DNA of 64,000 bases from Cryptomeria japonica. Taxonomy: Eukaryota; Streptophyta; Pinopsida; Cupressales; Cupressaceae. The stretch lies in assembly GCF_030272615.1 (NCBI RefSeq), contig NC_081411.1, positions 152,137,971 to 152,201,970 of the forward strand. The letters are read 5' to 3'. Shown here piece after piece: positions 27,214 through 38,560 of this stretch. How positions within the stretch are numbered: position 1 is the first letter of the stretch; every line of letters begins with the position of its first letter. The notes beneath the pieces are model-generated. The model had not been told where the DNA came from and searched no databases. It saw only the letters and a list, made by a program, of their open reading frames with translations. A program made the translations under genes and the position numbers.

Positions 27214-29487
27214 ATGGGTTCTTATAAGTTTCCTCTCTTAACTCCACATAATTATGCTACTTGGAAAATTGATGCATGGAGTAAACTTATGGAAAAATGA
27301 CTCACTCATTACATTGATGGAACTATTGTAGCTCCCGCTGATCCTAAGGTTGATCCAGTTGGTCACTTAGATTGGCTCACTAAAAATATCATGGCAATTG
27401 GTACCTTAAGAAAGTATGTATCAAAGGATCTCATTTTTCATATTGAGAAATGTACTCTAATCAAGGATGCTTGGAAAAAGTTTCAAGACTTGTATGGTCA
27501 AGTTGATGAGATTAGGGGATATCAAATTGATAGTGATCTCACCTTGTTAGATCCCAAGAACTTTGATACTATACACGATTATGTCACTAAGGCAAATGAG
27601 TTGAGGGCACAACTCAAAGATTGTGGAATTGATAAAAAGGATACTCAATTGATATTCAATTTGATAGGCAAGCTTCCACAAGAATATGCAGCATTTGTTT
27701 CTAGTTTCCAAACCCATAGGATGACAATGGGTTCAAGCTACACAATGCCTACATTTGATGCTTTCAATGAAATGTTGATGATGGAACAAACTAAGTTGAT
27801 AAGCATGGGCATTCTTAAGGCTTCTAAGTCTCAAGCATTAGTGGCAAATCAAGGGAACAAAGGAAATCAAGGAAAGGACAACTCAAACAAGAAGAAATGG
27901 CAATCAAAGCCTAAAGAAAAAGCACCATCTTCTCCACAACAAGGAGATTCATCCTCTTCCAAGAGAGATAATTCACCAAAGAGGGAGAGACCTACTTGTG
28001 CTTATTGTAAAAAGATTGGTCATGAGGAGCATCGTTGCCATTCTAAGAAGATTTATGAGCTCACAGACATCATCAAAAAGCATAACATTGATTTGCCTAA
28101 AGTCTACAAGAAGGATGATTCATCAACTTCCACTTCCTCACATTCAAAAGGAAAAGGGCAAGCATTCATGGCTTCTACAAGTGGAAAGACTCACTCTTTT
28201 GGGATAAGAAAAGGAAAAGCTCTATGTGCTACTATCAGTCATGATTCAGAGAGATGGCTTCTAGATTCAGGGGCTTCTCATCATATGGCATCTTCACAGT
28301 CTATGTTCTCTACATTTGAGCCTTGCACCATGCCACAGATTTTGATGGGCAATCATACATACATGGATGTGATTGGGAAAGGATCTATTGACATTGGGGT
28401 TAACTCCTTCAATGATGCGTTGTGTGTACCCCACTTGACAAACAATCTCCTTTCTATCTATCAAATCACACATGACGCAACTAAGAGAGTTGTGGAGTTC
28501 ACACCTGACTCAGTTTTCATTAGAGACTTGGAGACTAGAGCTATCATTGCGACTGGGGTGGTTGATCATGCATCTCGGTTATACTCCTTTTTAGATTTTG
28601 TTGATGATGATGATTTCACATTTGATGATTCTACACATTATGATCACACTTCTTGTGATGGTTCAGATTTTGAGAACTTTGGACACTTGAACATGGGGAT
28701 TCTCACATGTGACCCCATTCTTGAGTCTTGTATTTCATCTCCTCATATTGATATCACATCACCTATTGCACCTGATGATGCAGATAGTGCGACAGTTTTG
28801 CCTTCATGTGATTCAGTGCAGCAGGATATTCATTGTCTTCCAGCTTCAGATTCATGGGATGATTACTTGACAGATATTGCAGGTTTGTTTGTGGAATCCT
28901 ACATTGCAGATTTGAGAGACATCATTGATGACATTCATCTTCTCTTTGATGAAGGTGATCCTTCTTCGATTGTTGCGAGGGAACACTCTTACCCTCTTGT
29001 TCATTCTCTACATGATCATTCTTTCGAGGTTGACATGATTGTGGATACTTATGTACAACAGTTGGAGGAGGTCTCTTTATGTTTTGAGGAGACATGTGAG
29101 TCTTTGGGACATGTTCTACATCCATCTCCACTAGATCTTGGAGTGCCTTTTTCAGCAGTGTGGCACAGTTTACCACCTTTGGAAGGGGTATCTTTTAGCA
29201 TCGACATGGGGACACTTGAGCAGTTTTCAGAGATTCCTTTCATCATGAGTTTTCTTCATACATCTTCCCTTCATGATTGGGGAGACTTCATGGATACACC
29301 TTTGCTTTTGTTTCTTCCTAAGGGGAGGAATGTTGTTCGATATTCGTGTAGCATTTTCTTCATACATCGAGCTTCTATCATTGGTGCAGATTCCACATTG
29401 AGGGGGGGCTTCCTAGCTTCTCTTCTTCTCTCATATGGGGGGAACTTTTTCCTCACATGGGGTTTTGTCCTTCACATACTTCTATGA
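27214..29487 (+). CDS. Copia Gag-protease with a unique acidic C-terminal extension
   Basis: The frame starts at MGSYKFPLLTPHNYATWK (27,214), the usual copia Gag entry, and is open to 29,487 except for one UGA at codon 29. Domains: UBN2-type Gag (about residues 60-215), lysine/serine linker, CCHC knuckle CAYCKKIGHEEHRC (about 262-275), then the protease motif WLLDSGASHHMAS (about 348-360) and a short stretch up to RLYSFLDF that resembles the start of the pre-integrase region. From about residue 460 (28,600) to the end it becomes about 290 residues rich in D, S, H and L, matching no integrase or polymerase motif. No RT motif follows. It probably makes virus-like particles used by a related autonomous element. 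The extension's role is unknown. Confidence 0.85.
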
Positions 29488-29707
29488 GAGTTCTTGTATA
29501 GCTTTCATCTCTCTTTTGGGGGAGGGTTTTTTCCCATTGGGTTTTTCTCTCTTTCCCCACTTTGTGAGAGATTTCATTGCATTGGTTTGCATGCATTTGC
29601 ATTTGTACATGGGTACCTAACATGGCCTCGTAGCCGGGACCCATCTTGCATTGCTTAGCTGCATTGTAGACTTAAGTGCATTCCCCTAAGTTGCACTTAA
29701 GGGGGGG
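29488..29707 (+). other. 3' untranslated part and polypurine tract
   Basis: T-rich sequence after the coding frame, ending with 'ttaaggggggg' (29,697-29,707) directly before the LTR. 'cccctaagttgcacttaagggg' around it forms a near-perfect hairpin. Confidence 0.75.
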
Positions 29708-30184
29708 TGTTGGTGTAAATAATTATTCATCATGGATATTATTACACTTACTTAAGTTTACTTAGGAAATACATTTCATAGTAGTTTGGGTATGAGACAC
29801 TTGGGTGTTTGTGCCACATTGGGATAGTGTGTGTAGGAGAAATTCCACCTTTTATGGTGTTGATCTTGTTGTTACACTCCACTCTTGTTGTTACACTCCA
29901 CATTCAGTGGGTGAGCCACCTCATGTGGACTATTATATTATTTCTCCTACCTACCCACACCTATTTCCTACCTACCCTTGTTTCTTATTGAGCCACATGT
30001 CATGTTTGTGTGCTCACATATCCCTAGCCTTGCCTATATAAGCAAGCTCATCTACATTGTATGTAACTATTGAATTGTGATTATTGATCATTTTCTATTG
30101 ATGAGAATACAGTTTATTCTTGTCCCATATTATGTCTCTATTTTGTACATTTCATTGAGCTCTTGATCTTGGCAAAATCTCACA
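29708..30184 (+). repeat. 3' LTR of the young copia element
   Basis: 477 bp, differing from the 5' LTR at five positions by direct comparison. Followed by the GTAAC target duplication. Confidence 0.95.
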
Positions 30185-30196
30185 GTAACATCCTAT

Positions 30197-31848
30197 TGGT
30201 GCAGGAGCACCTAGGACTTAGGCTCATAGTCCTTCCACAATTTTGGCTTGTACTAACCTTAGCCAAGTCAGTTTCCTAATAAGGACTCCAGGAGGGTCCA
30301 AGGTGTGTGTTTGTGATGTTTGATTTGAGTGAAATGTAGGCCTAGTTGAGTTGGTTTTCTTCCTAGGTTTTCACTTTGTGAATAGGTAATAGTTTGAGTA
30401 GTTGAAATGGCCTTCTTGATGGTCAAAAGAGGCATGAATTGGTATGAGCATTGGAGAGGTCTAGGATAATCTTAGGAATGTTTAAAAAGTCACAAGTAAT
30501 GACTTGAAATAGGTTGCTTAGATTGGAAATATAAAATGTGAAAAGTTGTAAAAGTTGTCATGACAACTTTTGAAAGTTGTCATGACAACTTTGGTCCTAA
30601 AGAGCTTAGCGGTGGAGTTAGTGATAGCACAATTCCCTAGGATGCCTCCACATGTGGGGAAGAATATTTAAACCTCCTCTTGCATGGTTACCAAGGTTGG
30701 AAGTTTGTTTTTGTATGATTGACAATCTGAAACTACTCATTTTTTGGACTGTTATCACTGCTTTGGTCTTCTTTTGCATAAAATGTGAACACTAATGGAT
30801 TGAATCCATTGATCTAGTTTTGGATTGAAGTTCTTTGGTGTGTTCCAGTACTATTTTTTTCATTTCATGCTTTGTAGATAGGGTGTGCTAGTACTTTCAT
30901 TGTTTTGTTTCCAATCAGCTAGTTTTGGCTTGTAAATAGCAAATTCATGTAAAATGGTTGCCCCATAAAATTCCTCTGTGCTACCATCACAACCTGTTGG
31001 TAAATGGAAGGAAACCCTATGTATAATGTAAATATGTAGGGAGGATTTCTGGAAGTGGATATTAACATGGTTACCACCTTGTTCTAGGGGAGTCCAGGAG
31101 CAACCCGACTAGAGAAGACAAGGTGAAAATTGAGTGCATAGTGCAAAGGTGAACACAAAACCTTAGCTAGATCATTTGGAGAGGTTCATGAGGTCCATAC
31201 AGAGTTGCAACAACAAGGAGAAGCCTTGAAAAGACCTTTAGATGCCCATTCCACAAAACTGAATAGTCATTGCCGATTAAAGGCCTAGAAACCCCACCAA
31301 ACCCTCATTTTAGGGTTAGGGTACTGTACGACAAGTTGGGAAGCCAAAACCACCAAAATCTCTTGGGGATAGGTGATTTATTGAAGAAAAAAAAAACTCT
31401 TTGCAAGGTCTTTTGGACCGTAAAACCAAAAACCCTCAAAAATTGGATTTTGGAGGCCTAATGGGGGCTCATCCTTGTAGCCCTATTTTTAGGCAAATTG
31501 GTGAAATCGGTAAGGAAGATAGTGAATGAAAAACCACAAATGGGCCAAATTGAATTCAATCCATGGTAAATGCCACCTCCACACCTTTGCAATGACTCAC
31601 AACAGTATGGGGGTGAAATTGACAAGTTGTTGTCAAGATAGCAACATTGAGCATATGGGAAACAATTTGAAATGGTAGGGTTCCTAGTCAAACACTTATT
31701 GCAAACACCTTGAGATTGGGAAAGAGCAAGTCCTAGAAGAGATTGGGAAGGACTTGGAGGTCTTGGAGCATAGCTAGACTTGGTGAGGTTGGTGGAATTG
31801 AGCAACACCAACTAGGTGAAGTGTGAGAAAGCTAGGTAAACCCTATCC
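30197..31848 (+). mobile_element. LTR-like insertion (1,652 bp) flanked by CCTAT
   Basis: CCTAT occurs at 30,192-30,196 and 31,849-31,853, and removing the segment restores the LTR sequence seen in the other copy (ATCCTAT-ACC). The left end TGGTGCAGGAGCACC resembles the gypsy LTR start TGATGCAGGAGCATC found at 42,645, so a solo LTR of a gypsy element is likely. The right end (ACCCTATCC) lacks the usual CA. No coding domain is present; frames near 31,270-31,811 are not recognised. Confidence 0.65.
30550..30592. repeat. Two tandem perfect 20-bp palindromes
   Basis: AAAGTTGTCATGACAACTTT occurs at 30,551-30,570 and again at 30,573-30,592. Each is its own reverse complement. Confidence 0.95.
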
Positions 31849-31887
31849 CCTATACCGGTTGACATCAATGACAACACAATGCCAACA

Positions 31888-33739
31888 CCATTTTTCGTTG
31901 ATTTCTTCTAATCAATAAAAATTCAAATTTAGTAGCTTCTATTTGTTGGATGTAGTGTTTTATTGCTGAGTTATAGACCCTTTGGTGGTAAGTCCATCTT
32001 AGTTCTGATGTGATCTATATTCAATGACTTTTTAAGTCATACCATAGATGTTTGAGGGTCATAGTTTGATTTTGTTCTGATGCCATGATAATTTTTTCAG
32101 AGACTAGCAAGAACATGAACCTAAGATCTTACATTTGCGGTTGGAGTGATCTACTATTGAATTATTGACCCTTTAAATAAGCACATCTTTAATTTGAGTG
32201 TAACTTATTTCCAACAGTTTCTAAAAATTTGACAAAAAAAGTATCTAGAGTTTAGTGGACCCCTCTAGAGAGATTATGCAAAGACAATTAGATGTTGTGG
32301 ATATTATTTCTCAACATCAAGTACTGACATTCATGAATAGCCATCATCAATCAATTTATTCCTTTTGGCAACCTTCTTTTTGTAATTTTTTATTTTGATT
32401 CATATAAAATAATATTGATATGTATGAGTCAATCATAGAAAATTGGTTTTGTCTATTCATCCATTTGAATGTACATTTATATCTTTGTTATTAATTAATT
32501 AATAAATATGACCAAAAACATCACCTAATGTAAATTTTGTCATAGATTGGAACCTAGATGGAATGAGGTTGTTGGGGAGCCTTTACTATGTTACCTAGCA
32601 CCATGGTGACCAATTTCATTATTCATTTGTTTGATCTTCTAATAAAAAAGGGTATTGAGGATTCTGACTCTAATGCCTCTGGTGAAATAAGTGGGGCCAT
32701 GCCTGGAATTTGATGGCCACCCCTGCCTGTCATATGAATTTCTTATGACGGTCTCATCATTGCAATGCCTTTCATTTGACGTTTTAAGAAAAATAGTAAT
32801 TGTCAAAAAATTAATTTAGATAAAATATTTATTTTTTATTTTCTCTCATAAAGAATTTAATGATAATTTTAAAGTTTTTAATTCTGGTTACAATTTAATT
32901 TAAAAAAGATTATAATTAAAATGAAAAGAAATGAAAATCCTTGAAATATATGAAAAAAAATTAAATTTACTATGTAAGTTTTTAAATTCATACTCAAAAA
33001 TCTTGTTTATAGTTAAAATAGAAACTATTCTAAAAATTAATAATAAAATATGATTTCAATTATGACAAGTTTTTATATTCATATAAAAAATATTTAAAAT
33101 AAATAAATTGATAAAGTTTCTAAATTCATAATACTAAAAATTCATATTAAAATATTATAAAATTAGAAACAACTCTATGCTATTTAAAATATTTAAAATA
33201 TATTTATATTTTTATAATAAACATTCTAAAATAATATATATGAATATTAAAAGTTATAATACTATATAATATTTATTACCTATTATAACTTTTTACAGTT
33301 TATTAATAATTTGAAGTGTCATATACGGCTTTAGAAAAAATAGCATGTCAATGAATACGATCCAATAACTTTTTAACATGTCAGATACGATCTAAAAATG
33401 AAAAAACAGCCATATAGACCGTCAACCGTCAAATTCCAGACCCAAGTGGGGGCCTTTGCAACCTACTTTTCAAAGGCTAAACGAATCAGTTTGTATTTGA
33501 CACGATAAAAAAAACTGATTGTTAGCTTTACAACGAATGCTTGAAGATTATCCTGAGCAAGTTATAGAGGGTGACCAAAGCAGCCATGCGTTCAAATTTG
33601 CAAAAGGCACAATACTAATGCAACGGTTAGATTAACAGTGACACTTCTCTCCAACTGGTGAAAAATTCCTGAGAATGTAAGGTCTTGACAACTATATTTT
33701 TCTCGTCCTCCACAAATATGTCAGGTCCATTAATTAGAG
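31888..33739. other. AT-rich intergenic DNA
   Basis: CCATT at 31,888-31,892 is the right target duplication of the long-LTR copia element. Beyond it no domain-bearing frame was found. 32,800-33,330 is extremely AT-rich with many stops in all frames. Confidence 0.6.
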
Positions 33740-34160
33740 TGAGGAGCTTCATAATTTTATTTTTTTCAATATAATCTTTTAATTCTTTCCAATTTTTTTT
33801 AATATAGCTTTTAATTCTTTTTCTACTTTTTATATTGATTAAAATTGAAGTACAAGAGTAAATAGCTGTCCAGCAAAGAGGACTGTAAGAAGGAAATAAT
33901 TAAAGCGACCAATTCTATAGATAATTCAAAACATTTTTGAATATAGTCTTTAACTCTCTTTCTATTTTTATATTTATCAAAGCTAAAGTACAAGAAAAAA
34001 TAGCAATCCAGCACAGAGGACCGTAAGAAAAAAATAATTAAAATAACAAGCTCCATAAATAACTCAAGAACACATTTTTAGATATAGTTTTAACTCTCCT
34101 TCTATTTTTTAAAAGCTAAAGTACAAATAAAAATAACAATCCAGCAAAGAGTAGTGCAAT
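33740..34160. repeat. Tandem repeat, unit about 120-130 bp, roughly three to four copies
   Basis: Units share 'aattctttttcta', 'aaagctaaagtacaag', 'atagcaatccagca(a/c)agag' and 'aaataattaaa'. Similar minus-strand peptides arise from adjacent units (both end FLRSS/FLQSS...), showing the repetition at protein level without a real gene. Confidence 0.75.
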
Positions 34161-34779
34161 GCATTAAGACTGTTGAAGTAGCTTTCATTTATGCTGATTT
34201 ATACTTGACATCATCTTCCCATGATAGTAATGAGCTATCAGGCGAAGTCATTAATACTGATCAACCCATGAACCTATTAATTTGGGTGCAGAAAAGATCA
34301 TGTGGAAAGTCCAGATCTGTTTTAGTCTAGGCAGACCATTATATTGAGAAATTATGGGGACTCCCATTTGTTACAGAACCATCTAGTTTACAATATTTTA
34401 TCTTAAGAGAATTGTTTGATAGAGGAATGTAAGAAGACTTTATGTTTCAAATTTTAAAAAAATTAGAATAAATTGTTTTGAATGATGGTTTTTTATCAAG
34501 GTAAATATGGATTTTGAAAGGGTCTTACTCTTTGTACAAATAAAAAAATAAAGCATAAAGCTGAGTAAGAAATCAAAGTACAACCAAGAGGAGCAACAAT
34601 GACATTACAAAAAACAAGGCATTACAAAACTTTGCAAATTGCCAACCTGAAGTGAGGGTGGTTTAAAAAATTGTTCAATTTTTTTTGCTTTACCATATTA
34701 CAAGGATCTTTCTCCCCTAAATTCATTTAATTTTAACAAGAATAAATCATAATACCATAGGTAGATCCTTCATCCAATC
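34161..34779. other. AT-rich intergenic DNA
   Basis: No recognisable gene or element end. Confidence 0.6.
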
Positions 34780-35721
34780 TCAAAACTTTAAAAAAGGTGT
34801 AGGTATCATTGTATAGTCTATAGGAAATTTCCCCCTATTATGTTCCTTATGTGCCTCCTTGAAAACAGTAATGGATTCCTCAATAGTAGTAGGCATTTGT
34901 TCCTTTTCCTTCCAAATGAAATGATATATCTTGTTGCTCAAGAAAGTAACATTAGCATGAATCACTTTACTATAAGAATGGAAAATATCAAGTGAGCCTT
35001 CAAATTCAATCAACTACATCTAGTCACCATAATTGGATGGTAAGGTAATTTGAGTAGGGTGTATCTTATTCTTCTCCACAAACACACAAAATCTAGTGAA
35101 TAACAAATGGTTCTTGAATTTGGTGATTGAATCAATAGCACAATATTGTCCAAAAGAATTCGAAATAATCATAAAAATATTTTCATCTCAATACTCCAAC
35201 TATAGCCTCGATAGTCGACCTGAAACAAGAAACTTTGAGATGATATCGTTCATTGGGTTAAAACCCAAAGATTGATTTTTAAGACAAAGGTCATTTTGAC
35301 TCACAAACCAAGGGCCTTCTAGAAGAATCTTTGAGTAATTATCCAAATTGAAAATAGAAAAAATATTATTCAATATAGCAACTACCTCAATTGAGCCTCT
35401 TAATTTCCAATTTTGAAGCACCCATATTCTTATGATTGCCCTGAATCTCCTAGCAAGCAAATTCCTAAGCCAAGTAGACAACTCAACAATAAGAGAATCA
35501 AGAATTTTAATTTGAATCTTCCCTTCCACCTTAACCTCAATAGAAAGCCTAGGGCATTTACTCTTATCATGACTCCAAAAAGCCACATAACATGACAAAC
35601 CTATTTGCAAGCCTAGAGCACTAATATCCATCAATGCACAAGCCTTTATCTCATAGAGCTCCTTTGAAACCCTAGGTATCAGATCAAGAATAATAAAAAG
35701 AGATGAAGAAACAACAACCAC
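34780..35721 (-). pseudogene. LINE ORF1-like (DUF4283) fragment
   Basis: On the minus strand, 35,721-35,200 carries RIWVLQNWKLRGSIEV...LLEGPWFVSQNDLCL...LGFNPMND, the pattern of the DUF4283 domain at the N-terminus of plant LINE ORF1 proteins (the GPW step and the FNP strand are diagnostic). After a stop it continues as EY*DENIFMIISNSFGQYCAID and VFVEKNK (about 35,170-35,040), the usual downstream part of that domain, then stops again and a degraded segment to 34,780 where a zinc knuckle would be expected but is lost. Several stops make it a relic. Confidence 0.65.
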
Positions 35722-36470
35722 ACTAACACCTCCTCAAATAACTCAGACTATGGAGGTGGCTTATGAGGTTGTTTGGATCTTTGTTGTTGCTTTGGACAAA
35801 GATCATTATGTTGACAATGGATCTTATGGACTATCTCCTTCTGCAAACAATAGACCTATTGAGGTGTCCCTTCTTGTTGTGTTGTTTGCAAGAATTTCCA
35901 TCAGCAAAAGGTTCAAGGATACCTTTCAAAACCCTATGTACTATTTGGTTATAGTCCTTTCTCTGGTAGTTTGGTGCAACGAATGGCTAAGTTGCTTTAT
36001 CTATTGTTCATCGTCACTATTGGTGGAGAAATGTGAGCTTGTATACAAGGTTTTCGAAAGCCTTTCAAAATCTGCTAGTGTTATATGTTACCTTGGTTTC
36101 ATTGTTGCAAGCACAAGGGCCTATTTGGAAGATGGTTCAGAGTGCTCCCAAACCCCTTTGTTTTTTATTAGGCAATTTTGGTTTTTGCTCCGATTAAAGC
36201 ATGTTTCAAAAAAGGCTTGCCTTTTTTGGTTGTTCTTCCTGTTGGTCTCACCTCTAGTGAGTTCCCCTTGTACATTAGTATGGCGGTTATGTAATGGGTA
36301 TAGACCCTCTATTGCTTTTATTAATCAAAATAAACTCAAACCAATCAAAATCAACATCAAATGTTGATTTACTGAATCTCGTCACTTCTTGAGAAGAAGA
36401 CATGAGCACCAATTAGTCCACATTATTATTGATAGACAAAATGACTATTAGAGGGAAAATAAATCCTTTC
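35722..36470 (+). other. Unassigned region with a possible LINE 3' tail
   Basis: A 205-codon plus-strand frame (35,750-36,367) has no recognised domain; it is hydrophobic and lacks gene context. Its end (36,285-36,335) has 'aatgggtatagaccct' (GGGT/ACCC stem) then 'tttattaatcaaaa', the form of a plant LINE 3' end. The last five bases, CTTTC (36,466-36,470), are the target duplication of the following gypsy element. Confidence 0.4.
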
Positions 36471-37225
36471 TAAAGCAATCACCGGTGAGGAGGGACCTCA
36501 AGGAGATCAGTCCAAACTGGTCAGCAAGAGTAAAAACAATGAAAACACACAGATATGATGGAGGCAGAACAGGTAGTTTTATTGCATGAAAGTTAATTGC
36601 ATCCAACTGGTAACAATTACAACATACTGGAACACAGACCTAGTAGAATAGGTCACACCAGGACTTGGAATCGAAAGATCTATCTTCTAGGAACAGTCTA
36701 TCTATCCGATACTTCTTAATTATTTGATTGATTATATTCTAAAGCATGATTACAAATATATATCGATCCAAAGGATCCAGTCAGCCCAAAAGGGATCAAA
36801 ACCCGAAGAACAAGACCTAACGTGCAAAATGAATAAGGTCGACCTCCGCCAAGAGATTCCTCCAGAAAATCCAAAGGATGAGATGTAGAAGGTCAGCCAC
36901 ATGCCCATAAACATCGAGATCAACGTCCAAGGCTCTGTAAGCTTTAGAATAGGTTTCGGTAGATCACCAGAATAGGTCTTAGGAAATGGGTAACAAGAAA
37001 CTATCAAGGAAACCGGTAGCAATATCTTGCCAGAAAGTGATCCAAATGAGATGCAATTTGAAAGAAAGAAAGATGATCAAGTCTTCAAGTAAAATCCAAC
37101 TCCAAAGGATCCAGTGAGCCAAAACCGGGACACACAGAAAAGAAAACTGAAACTGCAAACAAAACATAAAAGAAATGTTTTTGGTTGATGCAAGATTGCT
37201 ATGAGCCGGGGATGGTCCTGCATCA
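36471..37225 (-). repeat. 3' LTR of the gypsy element
   Basis: 755-bp direct repeat of 41,861-42,645, with a few short deletions and many substitutions. A TATATAT stretch near 36,755-36,764 may be the TATA box. Confidence 0.9.
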
Positions 37226-37256
37226 GACATCTAGGGTTAATGAAAAAGTGAGCTTC

Positions 37257-37772
37257 TCACTTTGTTGGGGTCAGAGGGAAACCAAGGCAGTCTACCTCTA
37301 CTTGAGAAATCAAAGATGAATCTTCAATTGGTCTTCTCTTCCACTTCACAAGATATTCTTTGTACTAATTGCTCCGGGTACTACGCCCAATCCTACTGTC
37401 CAAAATCTCTTCAATCTGATCTAGTTCCTTCTGGGGCAATTGTTTCTCCAAGTCTACAACACTCTCCTCACTGAATTCTGGTTCATGGTACTCATGAAGA
37501 TCTACAATGTTGAATATAGGTGAAATACTTAGACTATCCGGTAGCTCCACTTCATATGCATTTCTAGAACTAAACTTTCTCAAAATCTTACAGGGTCCAA
37601 ACTTCTTCATATGCAACTTATTATAAGTTCCAACTGGGAATCTCTCTTTTCTCAAGTATACCATCACTTCATTGCCAACTTCAAATTCCTTATGTCTCCT
37701 ATTCTCATTTGCCTTCTCCTTATATTTTCTATTCATGTCCTCCAAATGTTGTTTAACCTGAATATGCAATGC
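37257..37772 (-). pseudogene. Gypsy integrase C-terminal region and chromodomain-like motif
   Basis: The frame from 37,769 to 37,365 has [41 protein letters not shown] and [11 protein letters not shown], the SH3-like end of gypsy integrase. After a UAG it continues in frame with YKEYLVKWKRRPIEDSSL and ends at a stop at 37,257-37,259. YLVKWK is the chromodomain signature used by chromoviruses to target chromatin. Confidence 0.8.
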
Positions 37773-38560
37773 TCACATGTAATCTGCAAAATCTTCTTCT
37801 TCTAAACTCTGTCGGTTTTCACTGCTAATGTCTCCCAATTTTGCTATTCCTCTAGGATGCACTCTAGTAACAATCTCAAAAGGTGTTTTTCCTATACTTC
37901 TATTCATTGAATTGTTATAGGAAAACTCTTCTTGTGTAAGGATCAAATCCCAACTTCCGGTTTTATCTCCCACTAAACATATCAACAAGTTTCCTAAACT
38001 CCGGTTAACTAATTTTGTCTGTCCATTAGTCTGTGGATGAAAAGTAGAACTGAACTTCAAATCTGTCTTCATCTTCTTCCAACGTGCTCTCCAAAAATAG
38101 CCAACAAACTTAGTATCTCTGTCTGAAACTATGCTCTTAGGTAATCCATGCAATCTTACCACTTCCTTGATAAATAGGTTTGCTACATGCAATGCATCTG
38201 ATGTCTTCTTACAAGGTATGAAATGAGCCATCTTTGAAAATCTATCCACTACACAAATATAGAATCATTTCCTCTCGGTGTCTTAGGCAATCCAAGTACA
38301 AAATCCATACTTATATCCTCCCAAGGTCTTACCGGTACTATCATAGGTTTATACAATCCCACATTCTAACTACTACCTTTTGCAACTTGACAAACTCTAC
38401 AACTATGCACGTATCTCTTAACATCCTTATGAATATGGGGCCAAAAGTACTGCTTACTCATCAATGCAATTGTTTTATCAATGCCAAAATGTCGAGCTAT
38501 ACCTCCACTATGCTTCTCTTTTGTCACGTTCTCTCTCATGGAACTCTTAGGTATGCATAA
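37773..38560 (-). pseudogene. Gypsy integrase catalytic core, broken
   Basis: The frame 38,249-37,773 has MDRFSKMAHFIPCKKT, IVSDRDTKF and TFHPQTNGQT, the core with the second catalytic Asp, and the GKTPFEIV region. Upstream to 38,560 the zinc-binding and first-Asp part is recognisable (for example QVAKG-type and YFWP-type motifs) but with stops near 38,250 and 38,370. Homologous intact stretches occur at 55,768-56,499. Confidence 0.8.

Larger units (their letters stand above)
25101..30184 (+). mobile_element. Young non-autonomous Ty1/copia element with Gag-protease and an acidic tail
   Basis: Two 477-bp LTRs (25,101-25,577 and 29,708-30,184) differ at only five positions. Target duplication GTAAC lies at 25,096-25,100 and 30,185-30,189. 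The primer site starts at 25,578 and a polypurine tract ends at 29,707. Internally there is a 1.6-kb leader with a GC-rich block and one long coding frame (27,214-29,487). No integrase, reverse transcriptase or RNase H is present although the frame is nearly intact. It sits inside the 5' LTR of the long-LTR element in opposite orientation. Confidence 0.95.
16717..31887 (-). mobile_element. Long-LTR Ty1/copia element, gag only, with two nested insertions
   Basis: Element ends are TGTTGG...TAACA on the minus strand. CCATT flanks both ends (16,712-16,716 and 31,888-31,892). 3' LTR: 16,717-19,256. Polypurine tract: 19,257-19,271. Gag remnant: 20,648-22,510. Primer site: 22,569-22,581. 5' LTR: 22,584-25,100 plus 30,190-30,196 plus 31,854-31,887, about 2,558 bp when the insertions are ignored, against 2,540 bp for the 3' LTR. 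No protease, integrase, reverse transcriptase or RNase H motif exists between gag and the polypurine tract. It therefore could only move with help in trans, and this copy's gag is broken. Confidence 0.92.

Noticed and set aside
31270-31811. Frames on both strands inside the LTR-like insertion
   Set aside because: Overlapping on opposite strands, without recognised domains, in a segment that behaves as an LTR.
33823-34056. Minus-strand 77-codon protein with two similar halves
   Set aside because: It is the translation of two adjacent units of a non-coding tandem repeat.
35750-36367. 205-codon plus-strand frame as a gene
   Set aside because: Hydrophobic and domainless, and it runs into a LINE-like 3' end; no promoter or homologous motif was seen.
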